Assembly (NCBI GenBank): GCA_036170535.1
Contig: JAVHPJ010000189.1
Coordinates: forward strand, 1-30,564
DNA length: 30,564 nucleotides
Direction of reading: 5' to 3'
Origin: SSF53 sp036170535
Lineage (GTDB): Bacteria > Spirochaetota > Leptospiria > Leptospirales > Leptonemataceae
The notes beneath the pieces were generated by a model. That model saw only the letters and a program-made list of their open reading frames with translations. It ran no database searches and was not told where the DNA came from. Each line of letters opens with the position of its first letter. The first letter of the stretch is position 1. Positions 1-9,496 of this stretch are shown one piece after another. A program made the translations under genes and the position numbers.

Positions 1-592
1 TCGAATAGTAGTTCTGAAGCGCCGGGCCGGACGGCGTTGCGCCGCGCCTGGCGATCTGCGCACGCGCTCGGAAAATTCGCGTCCGGGACGCGGCGGGGGG
101 CGCAAACAGCGTAACGGCGCTTAGCGGCGCGGCCAATCCCGGCGCGTTTCCGCCGAACAGCGCGGCTTCGCCGGGCGCGGACGCCGTAAATCGCGCGTGC
201 AACTCTTGCATCAGGTCCTGGAGGGAAAACGTGCGCGCTACGGACGTCGCATCCAGGGCTTCTTCGTGAGGGAGACTGCCGGCCGCAGCGCGCTGTCTTA
301 GTTGGACGAGAAAATCGCGCCCGTCCGGACCGACTGGCGACTCGGAGTTGATTGCGTTTTCAAATCCAGAACGTTCAGCGTCAAACAGCGCCTCTTCTTG
401 TACGATAAGATCGCGTTGGGAATACAGCGCCGCGGTCGAAGCGGAGAACGCTGCGCGCCCCGCCGATGATTGGACCTGGACTCGCGTCCCGCCGTTGAGT
501 TGGGCGACCGCTACGACGCAAAGCAGCCCGAGCGTCAGGACGCCGGCAATTGGCGCAAACGCGCTTTTGTCTGGCAAGCTGCCGGCGGACAT
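1..592 (-). CDS. Unknown membrane-anchored protein, 3' end outside window
   Basis: The reverse strand is open from an upstream stop near 670 to the window edge, giving at least 197 residues from the ATG at 592. The first 40 residues contain one hydrophobic segment (about residues 14-31, ending VVAVAQL) that could be a signal anchor. After it comes a soluble, Ala-, Ser- and Arg-rich region with helical stretches (for example LYSQRDLIVQEEALFDAERS). No known domain is recognised. Codon use resembles that of the neighbouring genes, and a sigma70-like promoter lies at the right distance upstream, which supports a real gene. An in-frame TTG at 631 would add 13 residues and cannot be excluded, because neither start has a clear Shine-Dalgarno sequence. 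The function is unknown. Confidence 0.6.
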   Translation of the reverse strand, partial: MSAGSLPDKSAFAPIAGVLTLGLLCVVAVAQLNGGTRVQVQSSAGRAAFSASTAALYSQRDLIVQEEALFDAERSGFENAINSESPVGPDGRDFLVQLRQRAAAGSLPHEEALDATSVARTFSLQDLMQELHARFTASAPGEAALFGGNAPGLAAPLSAVTLFAPPAASRTRIFRARAQIARRGATPSGPALQNYYS

Positions 593-656
593 ATGCAGCG
601 CGAATAACGGAAACCCAACAAAGGAGTGCAACCAGATTTCATTGAAGCGAACAAAA

Positions 657-685
657 ACTATAAGTCAGTATGGCAAAATCTTCAA
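657..685 (-). promoter_or_regulatory. Sigma70-like promoter for the leftmost gene
   Basis: Read on the minus strand there is TTGAAG (680-685), a 17-base spacer, then TATAGT (657-662). Both boxes are close to consensus and the spacing is ideal. The element lies about 65 bases upstream of the ATG at 592, inside a noticeably A+T-richer patch of a G+C-rich window. The intergenic stretch 593-783 otherwise shows nothing clear. Confidence 0.6.
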
Positions 686-1621
686 TTTGATGCAAAGCCT
701 TGTCGTAGCGGAGCGCGTGATCAAGGCAAGCTGCGGCGTTTCGAAGCGCAAAACGCGTCGTTCGTAACGCGCATCGGGAATTGTCACACTTCGGCCGGCT
801 TGACTTCCGTATACACGACCGAATACGCAGCGACAATCCGCCGCGTACGATCCTGGCCTTCGGGATTCACGTCCGGGTGATATTGCTTGAGCAGGTTGCG
901 ATAGCGGGTTTTGAGCTCCTCCGCCGCCGGCAGGCGGTCGAGCGGCAGCTCCAACTCTTGCAGCGCATCGCGCATTTCGGGAGCGAGCAGGGCGACATTG
1001 TACTGGCGCCGTTCAGGCTCTTCTTCGTACACGCCCCATTCCCGCGCCTTAACGCGCAGTAGTTCGTGCGCACCGCGACACAGGTCTTCCCAGATGATTC
1101 GTCGGTGGCGAAACTGTTCCGCCAGATACGCGCCGAGTATCGCGCGACTGAGATGATGATCCGCCGCACCGATGCGCTTCAGGTACAAGGAAACGGCAAA
1201 GCGCCCGTACTCGGTTTGGTCAAATTTTACGTGACAGTAAAAGTCGGCCGCGTCGCTGAAGCGCATGCAGCCGGCGATGGCGCTTTCCAGCAGGTCGCGC
1301 TCCACAGATTGGCTCTGGATGCGACTCAGCGAGACCGACTGAAAAAACTCAAGCCAGTCCAACAGCCGATCTTCTTCGAAGTAGAGGCCGGCCGCAAGAA
1401 AGCGCGCCGTGGCGTCGGCGAAGCCCTGGTGCTCGAGAAAGCCTACCAGTTCGCGCGTGTTCTCCGGGCCAAACTCATCGCGCAGGTTCTCCGACCAGCC
1501 GCCGCCTTTGCGGCGCAGGGAATAAATGTACCGGTAGTATTCTTCGCGTTCGGAATGAATCAGGCCAAGCGCCAGATCCAGCGGCAATGACCAGGACTCG
1601 CCAATGCGCAGGGACTCAATC

Positions 1622-3346
<1,725 letters not shown>

Positions 3347-3358
3347 TGTGCGCCTCCC
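3347..3358 (-). promoter_or_regulatory. Shine-Dalgarno pointing to an ATC start of hflX
   Basis: On the minus strand GGGAGG (3353-3358) is followed by a six-base spacer and then ATC GCT AAG in the hflX frame. It is one of the strongest Shine-Dalgarno matches in the window, and no canonical start codon lies at a usable distance in this frame. AUC and AUU starts are known in bacteria (infC uses AUU), so initiation here is plausible but unproven. Confidence 0.5.
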
Positions 3359-3522
3359 GCTTCTGGTGCGCGCATTCGGCCGTCATCCGGTCGTAGGGGC
3401 GCGCCCGAGTGTCAAACAGAGAGTAGCGGAAAGCGACGATTTCTAAAAGCAAAATTTGGAGCGCGAAGCGGAAAAAGCCGGCCGGCGTCCCGCGTTTGCA
3501 GGTTGCGCCGCGGCGTTTACAG

Positions 3523-3783
3523 CTATTCTTCGTACTGCGCAAGCACGCAGATTGCGCGCGCGATTTCCACGTAGCGTAAGCGCGCAAGATCCTCCAGGGT
3601 CTTTACCCCGAAGGCCTCTTCCAGCAGGCGCGCGTGGCGCGGCGTGAGCCCCTCCAGCGCATCGACCGGGCTTTTGGCCAGCTGGCTCAGGGTGCGATCT
3701 TCGTAGTTCCGATCCACCGCGCCGCGGATGGAAATAGGCGTAATCTTTTGCGCCTTCTGGGTTTTCTTTTTGCGGACGCTCAT
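3523..3783 (-). CDS. Small helix-hairpin-helix protein, probable internal start
   Basis: Eighty-six residues starting MSVRKKKTQKAQK at an ATG inside the longer frame above. AAGGAG (3794-3799) lies ten bases before that ATG, and the protein type changes sharply here: an Ala/Pro-rich low-complexity tail gives way to a lysine-rich start and then a compact domain. The C-terminal 45 residues resemble helix-hairpin-helix modules of the DUF4332 kind (LEGLTPRHARLLEEAFGVKT), which bind nucleic acid or act as protein contacts. I favour independent translation, either alone or alongside the fusion. Reading one frame back just upstream gives DFLKEHY and a TGA overlapping the start as TGATATG. This would fit a normal coupled gene end if one base were missing from the sequence. 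Confidence 0.6.
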   Translation of the reverse strand: MSVRKKKTQKAQKITPISIRGAVDRNYEDRTLSQLAKSPVDALEGLTPRHARLLEEAFGVKTLEDLARLRYVEIARAICVLAQYEE

Positions 3784-4638
3784 ATCAGTAATGCTCCTTG
3801 AGGAAGTCAGAAAGTCCTTAATCGGGGTTCCGCCCAGCCGGCTCGGGCGTTCGCTTTCGTCGGCAGGCCCGTGGCGCGCCGCCGAGGCCCCGCGCGCAGG
3901 CGCAGGCGCGGGCAACGGCGTTACAACGCCGCCGGTCAGAACCGAGAGCGCGGCGCCTTCCTCCGCGCTTAATTGATGGCGCTTCCGGCGCCCATCCACG
4001 TAGAACAGTTTCGCGAAGTAGAGCGCCGCGGCGAGAATAACGAGAATCAGCAGCGCCCAACCCCAGCCGTGTTGAATCGTGGCCGACCTGGCCGGCCCCG
4101 GGCCCGGCGCGTGATCGCCCGATGGATCCGGATCGCCTGCGCGGGTGCGGGCCTGCGCTTGCGCCGCCGCATTTTGTTCCGCAGCGAATGCGTTCGCCTC
4201 GCGGAGCGCTGCATCGCGCAGAGCGCGGCTCTCGAAGAAGCGCAATTCCGAGCGCCGGCGTTGGCGGCGGGGCTCGCCCGGCAAGACCGCTGTAGCGGCG
4301 AACACCGCTTCGGATTGCGCGTCGTGCAACTCCGCTGCCAGCGCTCGTTCCAGCGCAGCCTGCCGCAGACCGGCCACCCGCAATGAGGCCTCGTAGCCGC
4401 CCGTATCGCAGGCGAAACTTTGCACCAGCCAGAACCTGCGGCCTCCGCGCGCCGCCGCCGCGCCCTGTCGTTGCCAGCGTTGCAAATCGGCCGGCGCGGG
4501 CGCCGTTTGCGTGAGTTCGTAGAAGATTGTTTCGGGCGGATTGGGGCGGGCGCTCGTTGCCGCGGGCGCAAGGGCGAACCACAAGACCAGCGCCGTTAGC
4601 GCTGGCCGGCTCGATCGAATGCTACTCCTGCGACCCAT
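3523..4638 (-). CDS. Exported single-pass membrane protein, frame continuing into a helix-hairpin-helix domain
   Basis: A 371-residue frame from the ATG at 4638. Residues 1-30 are a signal sequence (basic start, hydrophobic core, AATSA). Residues 31-190 form an extracytoplasmic, Ala/Arg-rich helical region with one Cys (SFACDTG). Residues 192-214 are a transmembrane helix (WALLILVILAAALYF) followed by positive charges. Residues 215-285 are a low-complexity cytoplasmic tail. Residues 286-371 are a basic segment plus a helix-hairpin-helix fold (EGLTPRHARLLEEAFGVKTL). The last part may be a separate protein (next entry). The frame is open further upstream to 4938, but that stretch lies over the start of the divergent SPOR gene and reads like non-coding sequence. 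On the minus strand a G+C palindrome followed by T5 near 3473-3487 may end the transcript. The function is unknown. Confidence 0.6.
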   Translation of the reverse strand: MGRRSSIRSSRPALTALVLWFALAPAATSARPNPPETIFYELTQTAPAPADLQRWQRQGAAAARGGRRFWLVQSFACDTGGYEASLRVAGLRQAALERALAAELHDAQSEAVFAATAVLPGEPRRQRRRSELRFFESRALRDAALREANAFAAEQNAAAQAQARTRAGDPDPSGDHAPGPGPARSATIQHGWGWALLILVILAAALYFAKLFYVDGRRKRHQLSAEEGAALSVLTGGVVTPLPAPAPARGASAARHGPADESERPSRLGGTPIKDFLTSSRSITDMSVRKKKTQKAQKITPISIRGAVDRNYEDRTLSQLAKSPVDALEGLTPRHARLLEEAFGVKTLEDLARLRYVEIARAICVLAQYEE

Positions 4639-4704
4639 TGTCCCAATAAATTTTCGGTTCAATAGAAGAAAGGGACCGATATTTTCCTGAAGAGGACCGC
4701 CGCG

Positions 4705-5442
4705 ATGCACGGAATGTGCCCCGCGCTTCGATCCATGCAAAACATCGACTTTACCGCACGAATTCAACGGGGCGGCCCCTGGCGCGGCGGCCGCAGCGAC
4801 AGCGCGGATGCGCGTCCAGTCGCCGCGAGCGCCGCCAACCCGATTCAGGACGATGTAAAGCGCCGGAACCGCACCCTGGCGCTGTGGGTCGCGGCCTTGA
4901 TACTGGCTTTCACCGCCGGGCTGGTCGCCGGCATTCAACTGGGACGCCTGAAAACCATGGATGAAAGCGTCGTCCGCTATCCCGATGGCGGAGCGGCGCG
5001 CACGGCTGCAAATCAGTCCGTCGCCAATCGCGCGGCGGTTCCCGGCGCCCGCGGCGACGATGTCGGCGCAGCCGATGCAAGCGATCGCGCCGGGCGTCCG
5101 GACAATACCGCCTCCTTTTCCAACGCGGGCGACGTCCCCGCAAGCGGCCGCTTCTTGATCAAAGTCGGCTCATTTGCATCCGACGAGGCCGAACGGCTGG
5201 CCGCACGCGTAAACGCCCTGCCCGAGTTCGGGAGCGCCAATCCGGAGCGCTGCCGTAACGTACGCGAAAGCGCAGCGCCCCGAAAACTTGCATTTCGTAC
5301 TGCGGCGGAAGGTTCGCGCGACGTGCAAAACGTCTTTCTTGGCTGCTTTTCCAGCTCCGGCCAGGCGCGCGATGCGCTCGAAAAATTGCGCTCTTCCGGC
5401 GTTCCTGGCGTTTCCGGCGCCCGTTTGTACGAGATTGAGTGA
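4705..5442 (+). CDS. SPOR-domain inner-membrane protein
   Basis: A 245-residue bitopic protein. Residues 1-57 are cytoplasmic. Residues 58-80 are a transmembrane helix (LWVAALILAFTAGLVAGI). Residues 85-147 are a disordered periplasmic linker. Residues 148-245 resemble a SPOR domain: a first strand FLIKVGSFASDEAERLAARV, and a second half VFLGCFSSSGQARDALEKL ending in a strand. SPOR domains bind denuded peptidoglycan glycan strands, usually at division sites. The ATG at 4705 is chosen because AGAGGA sits eight bases upstream; an ATG at 4735 is an alternative. It is transcribed divergently from the membrane/helix-hairpin-helix gene across 66 bases and is followed by a terminator. It is probably an envelope or division protein; the family call rests on pattern, not alignment. 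Confidence 0.78.
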   Translation: MHGMCPALRSMQNIDFTARIQRGGPWRGGRSDSADARPVAASAANPIQDDVKRRNRTLALWVAALILAFTAGLVAGIQLGRLKTMDESVVRYPDGGAARTAANQSVANRAAVPGARGDDVGAADASDRAGRPDNTASFSNAGDVPASGRFLIKVGSFASDEAERLAARVNALPEFGSANPERCRNVRESAAPRKLAFRTAAEGSRDVQNVFLGCFSSSGQARDALEKLRSSGVPGVSGARLYEIE

Positions 5443-5460
5443 GCGCGCGACCTGCAGATT

Positions 5461-5493
5461 GCGAAAAAAGGCCATTTTTTGGGCTTTTTTCGC
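5461..5493 (+). terminator. Intrinsic terminator after the SPOR gene
   Basis: GCGAAAAAAG (5461-5470) pairs perfectly with CTTTTTTCGC (5484-5493) around a loop that itself contains T6. The sequence then runs GGTTTTTCGCC and a second G+C palindrome (about 5501-5523). The mirrored A and T tracts would let it work in both directions. The rest of 5443-5705 shows nothing else clear apart from the HU ribosome binding site. Confidence 0.7.
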
Positions 5494-5705
5494 GGTTTTT
5501 CGCCGATCGGCGCCGTCGGCGCCGCAAAAATTTCTTGCAGCTTCGCCGTACTTACGTTTCCTATCGCCAACCAGCGGGCTCTTGCGGTCTGCGCGGATTA
5601 AGTGACTGATGCTGCGGCGCAGCGCGAATCAAATCGATTGCGCCGGTCTTATGCGAAAAATGCGCGCAAAGACGGATGCGGCACTGTTATCAGGAGAACG
5701 CCTGC

Positions 5706-6101
5706 ATGGCTAAAAAGAAGACTGTTAAGAAGACCAGTAAGAAGAAAACCAGCGCCGCAGCGGGCAAGTTTTCCATTCTCGATGAAGTGCTGGCCGGCGT
5801 CATGGAGTCCGCGGAAGTTACCCGCAAGGGCGAAGTGAAGCTGAAGCGCGCCGACGTTAAAGCGGCCCTCGAAAGCGCCTTTGAAAAAGCGGCCGTGCTC
5901 GCCGCCAGCGGCGAACGCGTACGTATGCCGTTTATCGGCGTGTTGGGCTTCCGCGAGATTAAGGCGCGCAAAGCCGGCAAAGGCAAGAATCCCTTTACCG
6001 GCGAAGAAATCCAGATCAAAGCGCGTCCCGCGAGTCGCAAGCCCCGCGTTACGTTTTCGAAGGCCAGCAAAGAGGTCTTCGGCGCCAAAAAGAACTGGTA
6101 A
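5706..6101 (+). CDS. HU-family DNA-binding protein with lysine-rich N-terminal tail
   Basis: A 131-residue nucleoid protein. Residues 1-20 are a histone-H1-like tail (AKKKTVKKTSKKKTSAAA). From residue 21 on is the HU/IHF fold: the dimerising helices (FSILDEVLAGVMESAEVTRK, DVKAALESAFEKAAVLAA), then the beta-arm region (MPFIGVLGFREIKARKAGKG, NPFTGEEIQIKA) with the conserved NPxTGEEI motif and a basic C-terminus. Ordinary HU is about 90 residues, so both ends are extended. The start is fixed by AGGAG nine bases before ATG 5706. HU bends and compacts DNA non-specifically. The tail probably adds DNA affinity or is a modification target. A bactofilin gene follows 150 bases downstream on the same strand. 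Confidence 0.92.
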   Translation: MAKKKTVKKTSKKKTSAAAGKFSILDEVLAGVMESAEVTRKGEVKLKRADVKAALESAFEKAAVLAASGERVRMPFIGVLGFREIKARKAGKGKNPFTGEEIQIKARPASRKPRVTFSKASKEVFGAKKNW

Positions 6102-6115
6102 GCTCGCAGTCTTTC

Positions 6116-6140
6116 GCCCGTCCCTGGCGTCGGGACGGGC
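6116..6140 (+). terminator. Strong hairpin after the HU gene
   Basis: GCCCGTCCC (6116-6124) and GGGACGGGC (6132-6140) form a perfect 9-bp stem with a 7-base loop, starting 14 bases after the HU stop. There is no T tract directly after it; a T6 run occurs only at about 6175. It may therefore be a weak terminator or an mRNA-stabilising 3' end that separates HU from the bactofilin gene. Confidence 0.45.
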
Positions 6141-6252
6141 CGTTGCGCGCGGTCGTCCCGGCCGCGTCCCGCTATTTTTTCCTGAAAATGCTTTCCAGAA
6201 TCGGACCCGCCGTTCAAAACTGGCGGCATCAATCCAGTCCGCAGGGTTTCCC

Positions 6253-6588
6253 ATGACGACTTACGTAAAGAAACAGATGCATTGGGGAAAGTCGCTGGTC
6301 ATCAGCAACAATGAGATTCGCGTAGACGAAGATCTGCTGATCGACGGCTTTATCAACGCAAGCCGCATCGACGCCGGCAACAAGACGATTGTAATCGGTC
6401 TCACCGCAGAAGTGACCGGCGACATTTACGCCGCTGTAGTGCAGGTGATCGGCAAGGTTACCGGAAATATCTACGCCAGCGAACTCATCGCCATAACCGA
6501 CACGGCGATCATGGCCGGTGACATTGCTGCGCCCAAAATTGAATTGGCCAAGCGTTGCCGCTTTCAGGGCCGTCTCAGCTATACCTGA
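6253..6588 (+). CDS. Bactofilin
   Basis: A 111-residue polymer-forming cytoskeletal protein (DUF583). The core is a right-handed beta-helix of short repeats with a V/I-x-G-x-V/I pattern, visible as LLIDGFINASRIDAG, VIGLTAEVTGDIYAAV, VIGKVTGNIYASELIAI and IMAGDIAAPKIEL. Bactofilins polymerise without nucleotide, often at the membrane, and help set cell shape; in Leptospira they are linked to the helical body. The ATG at 6253 opens directly onto a typical short N-terminal tail (MTTYVKKQMHWGK). The stop overlaps the 3' end of the convergent dusA gene by 10 bases. No LytM peptidase partner gene, often found next to bactofilins, is present here. Confidence 0.93.
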   Translation: MTTYVKKQMHWGKSLVISNNEIRVDEDLLIDGFINASRIDAGNKTIVIGLTAEVTGDIYAAVVQVIGKVTGNIYASELIAITDTAIMAGDIAAPKIELAKRCRFQGRLSYT

Positions 6589-7658
6589 TCCGCAACCGTC
6601 GCAATCTGCAGCGTGCGCTTCGCCGGCGCTGCGCTTGCGGCGGCCCCGCCGTACAAAGCATCTTTCCGCAAATATCGCGTCGCCTCGTTGAGCAGCGTGC
6701 GCGGCGCAATCGTCTCGTCACGGTTTTCCGTCAGCGTCCGGCGAAAATGCCGCGCGCCATGTTCCGCATTAAAGAGTCCCAGCGCGTGCCGCGTGCAATT
6801 CCGCAGCGGGATTCCGGCGCTCTGCAGCTCCTGCAACTGTTCGATTAAAGCCTCTATTACAGCTGCGCGATGTTCGGCTGGCCCGCGTGCGCCGAAAAAC
6901 CGCGCGTCGGCTTCGGCGAAAATCCACGGCGTTTCGTAAGCCGCCCGGCCGATCATTACGCCATCGACCGCTGCAAGTTGGTCTTCCGCCGTCTCGAGAT
7001 CGCGAAAGCCGCCGTTAATTTCAATGAGCAGTTGCGGGAAGTCGCGCTTGAGTTGATGCACGTCGGCGTAGCGCAGCGGCGGCACGCTGCGATTTTCGCG
7101 CGGACTCAGTCCTTTTAAAACTGCGATGCGGGCATGCACCACAAAGCGCCGTATGCCGCTGGCGCTGGAAACAATTTCCACAAAACGTGCGAGGTCTTCG
7201 TAAGCTTCGCGTCCGTCAATGCCAATGCGGTGTTTGATCGAGACCGGCAGCGCGGACGCCTGCGACATTGCGCCGAGACATTCTCCGACGAGTTCAGGCG
7301 TCGCCATCAAGCAGGCGCCGAATGAGCCGCTCTGCACTCGTTCGCTGGGACAGCCGACGTTTAAATTCACTTCATCATAGCCGTAGTCGGCGACAATGCG
7401 CGCGCATTCGGCCAGATCGCGCGGCGAGTCGCCGCCCAGTTGCGCCACAAGCGGCTTCTCGATGGCGTCATACTTGAGCTGCAGATGCCGTTCGCCGCGC
7501 AAAATGGCGTGCGTTGTGATCATTTCCGTGTAGAGCGGAGTGCGCCGCGTAATCGAACGCATAAAGCGGCGATAACGCGAGTCGGTCCAGTCCATCATCG
7601 GCGCAACCGAGACGGGAAACGCGGTCGGGGCGCGAGCGTTGCGGGCTATTACTTGCAT
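6579..7658 (-). CDS. dusA: tRNA-dihydrouridine synthase A
   Basis: A 359-residue FMN-dependent enzyme that reduces uridine in the tRNA D-loop (positions 20 and 20a for the DusA type). The TIM barrel begins PVSVAPMMDWTDSRYR, the classic DusA opening. NLNVGCPSERVQ and SGSFGACLM follow, the latter with the catalytic Cys, then VSIKHRIGID, VVHARIAVLKGLSP and GVMIGRAAYETPW for phosphate and flavin binding. The C-terminal helical tRNA-binding domain (RNCTRHALGLFN, ARHFRRTL) is complete. It is the last gene of an MFS-peptidase-Dus group, 29 bases after the peptidase stop. The link looks positional rather than functional. Confidence 0.96.
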   Translation of the reverse strand: MQVIARNARAPTAFPVSVAPMMDWTDSRYRRFMRSITRRTPLYTEMITTHAILRGERHLQLKYDAIEKPLVAQLGGDSPRDLAECARIVADYGYDEVNLNVGCPSERVQSGSFGACLMATPELVGECLGAMSQASALPVSIKHRIGIDGREAYEDLARFVEIVSSASGIRRFVVHARIAVLKGLSPRENRSVPPLRYADVHQLKRDFPQLLIEINGGFRDLETAEDQLAAVDGVMIGRAAYETPWIFAEADARFFGARGPAEHRAAVIEALIEQLQELQSAGIPLRNCTRHALGLFNAEHGARHFRRTLTENRDETIAPRTLLNEATRYLRKDALYGGAAASAAPAKRTLQIATVADQV

Positions 7659-7687
7659 GACGGCGGTCTGCTTCTACGTGCGGCGGT

Positions 7688-9496
7688 TCAGTCGGAAATC
7701 AGCGTGGTTTCGCCGGAAAGCGTCTGTGCGCCGCGCTTGAATTCAATGCGATACGCTTTACCGGCGCGCGCGTCGCTCAGAAAATTCATATAATCATTAA
7801 TGTCGCGAATACGCACATCGCCCAGGCGAACAATTCGGTCGCCGCTTTTCAGGCCAGTGCGCGCCACCGGCGCGTTGGGCGAGACCTCGCCGACTTCGAG
7901 ACCTGCGCCGTCGCCTTCGTAGTTGGCCGGCATAATGCCGAGGCGAACGCGAAAATCGAAGGCGCTGCGATTCGGCTCAGCCGTGGCGCGTTGAAAAACG
8001 AGCGGTCGATCCAGGCGTGAAAGTTCAACGGCGGTCATCGCCGCAAAACGTGTAATCTGATACAGGCCGTCGTAATTCAGCGTTGCAGGCAGGTCGTCCG
8101 GCGTGTGGTACTCGCGATGCGCGCCGGTGAAGAAAAACGCAATTGGCGTTTTCTGCGAGTAAAAGGCGGAGTGATCGCTGGGACCGCTGCCGCCTGGCAC
8201 AAAGCGCAGTTCAATGTTCGGCGGAAAGCCGGCCTGCTTGTAAGCGCTTTCCAGGGCGGCTTTCCAGCGCGCGTCGGCCGTTTCCGCGCCCTGCACGGAA
8301 AGCCCTTTGGCCGCGCGCAGTCGTCCGACCATGTCCAGATTAATCATCGCCAGTACGCGCGGTTGCAGCGCCTTATATTCGTCGCTTTTTGTAAACTCGC
8401 GCGACCCGAAGAGCCCGCGCTCTTCGCCGTCAAAGTTCAGAAACAAAACATTCGTATCCGGCGCGACGCGGCTTGCGGCGCCGCCTTCATCGAGAGCGCA
8501 GAGCGCGCCCGCCGCTTCCATCACTGCGGCCACCCCGGACGCGTTATCGTCGGCGCCGTAGTGAATCTTGCCGCGGCCGCGCAGACTGGAAAAATAGCCG
8601 CGCCCCAGGTGATCCAGATGCGCGCCGAGTATGACGACCCGTTCAGCGGGGCGCGGCTTGCGCAGCCAGGCGCCAACGTTCAGGCCTTGATTTTTACGCG
8701 GTCCCCAGGCGGTCGAAAGTTCGACGCGGCCGACTGCGCGCCCGAGCGCCCCGCTGTCGCTGGTTTCGCCAGCCTGCATACGCTGGTTTTCCTCGCGCAG
8801 CCAGGCCTGTTCGGCGGGCAGGGCGCCTGGTTCAAGAAATAGTGCGGGCGGGCCTGAATAACGCGGATGAAACTCGCCCGGTTCAATGGCGGCGGCGCCT
8901 TCCCGATTGAGAAAGACGACTCCGGCGGCTTCCGCCTTTGCGGCCGCCTTTAATTTAGCTTCGAAGGTGATATCGCGCTGCAGGGCGGGATTGGTTTCAC
9001 CGCCGGGCCCGTAGCGTAAGCAGAAGAGTATTTTGCCCTTGAGGGATTGTCCCGCAAAATCGTCGCGCCCCTTCTCCGGCGCGTGAATGCAGAAGCCCAG
9101 AAATACGCCCGCTCCGGTGACGACTTTCGGCGCGCCCAGCGGAATCGGAACGGCCGGAATGCGCGGCGCGCCCTGCGCCGGGGCGGAGTCGCCGGCGCCA
9201 AAGCGAAGATAATTGTCCGGCTGAATTTCAACGCCCGCTTCAAATTCGAAAGGTTTTACAAAACTTTCGCCAAAAGCCGGCGCCAGACCGAGGTCCGCGT
9301 AGTAATCGGCGATAAATTGCGCCGCCTTGCGCGATTGGGCGGTGCCGGACTCGCGGCCGCTGTATTCAGCGCCCGCCAGACGCTCCACCAGATAGCGCAG
9401 GTCGGCCCGACTGGCCTCCGGCGCATAGGGATGGCCGCAGGCCAGAGTCAGACTCAAAGCTGCTGCGGACAGCAGCGATTTGTCAGGTAGCCGCAT
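7688..9496 (-). CDS. M28-family metallopeptidase lipoprotein with PA-like and PDZ domains
   Basis: A 602-residue protein. Residues 1-20 are a lipoprotein signal peptide ending LTLAC, so it is probably anchored in the envelope. About 140-230 is a PA-like insert (AKAEAAGVVFLNREG). About 285-480 is the M28 zinc aminopeptidase core: ILGAHLDH, HYGADDNASGVAA, FDGEERGLFGSREF, INLDMVG and the final His in REYHTPDD, so the two-zinc site and catalytic Glu appear intact. The last 90 residues form a PDZ domain (LGIMPANYEGDGAGLEVGEV, SGDRIVRLGDVRI). It probably trims peptides outside the inner membrane. The start at 9496 is preferred over 9556 because it gives a proper lipobox; it overlaps the MFS stop by 14 bases, suggesting translational coupling. 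Confidence 0.93.
   Translation of the reverse strand: MRLPDKSLLSAAALSLTLACGHPYAPEASRADLRYLVERLAGAEYSGRESGTAQSRKAAQFIADYYADLGLAPAFGESFVKPFEFEAGVEIQPDNYLRFGAGDSAPAQGAPRIPAVPIPLGAPKVVTGAGVFLGFCIHAPEKGRDDFAGQSLKGKILFCLRYGPGGETNPALQRDITFEAKLKAAAKAEAAGVVFLNREGAAAIEPGEFHPRYSGPPALFLEPGALPAEQAWLREENQRMQAGETSDSGALGRAVGRVELSTAWGPRKNQGLNVGAWLRKPRPAERVVILGAHLDHLGRGYFSSLRGRGKIHYGADDNASGVAAVMEAAGALCALDEGGAASRVAPDTNVLFLNFDGEERGLFGSREFTKSDEYKALQPRVLAMINLDMVGRLRAAKGLSVQGAETADARWKAALESAYKQAGFPPNIELRFVPGGSGPSDHSAFYSQKTPIAFFFTGAHREYHTPDDLPATLNYDGLYQITRFAAMTAVELSRLDRPLVFQRATAEPNRSAFDFRVRLGIMPANYEGDGAGLEVGEVSPNAPVARTGLKSGDRIVRLGDVRIRDINDYMNFLSDARAGKAYRIEFKRGAQTLSGETTLISD

Noticed and set aside
4639..4938. N-terminal extension of the membrane/HHH frame
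   Set aside because: It covers the start, Shine-Dalgarno and TM region of the divergent SPOR gene, and the start at 4638 gives an immediate signal peptide.
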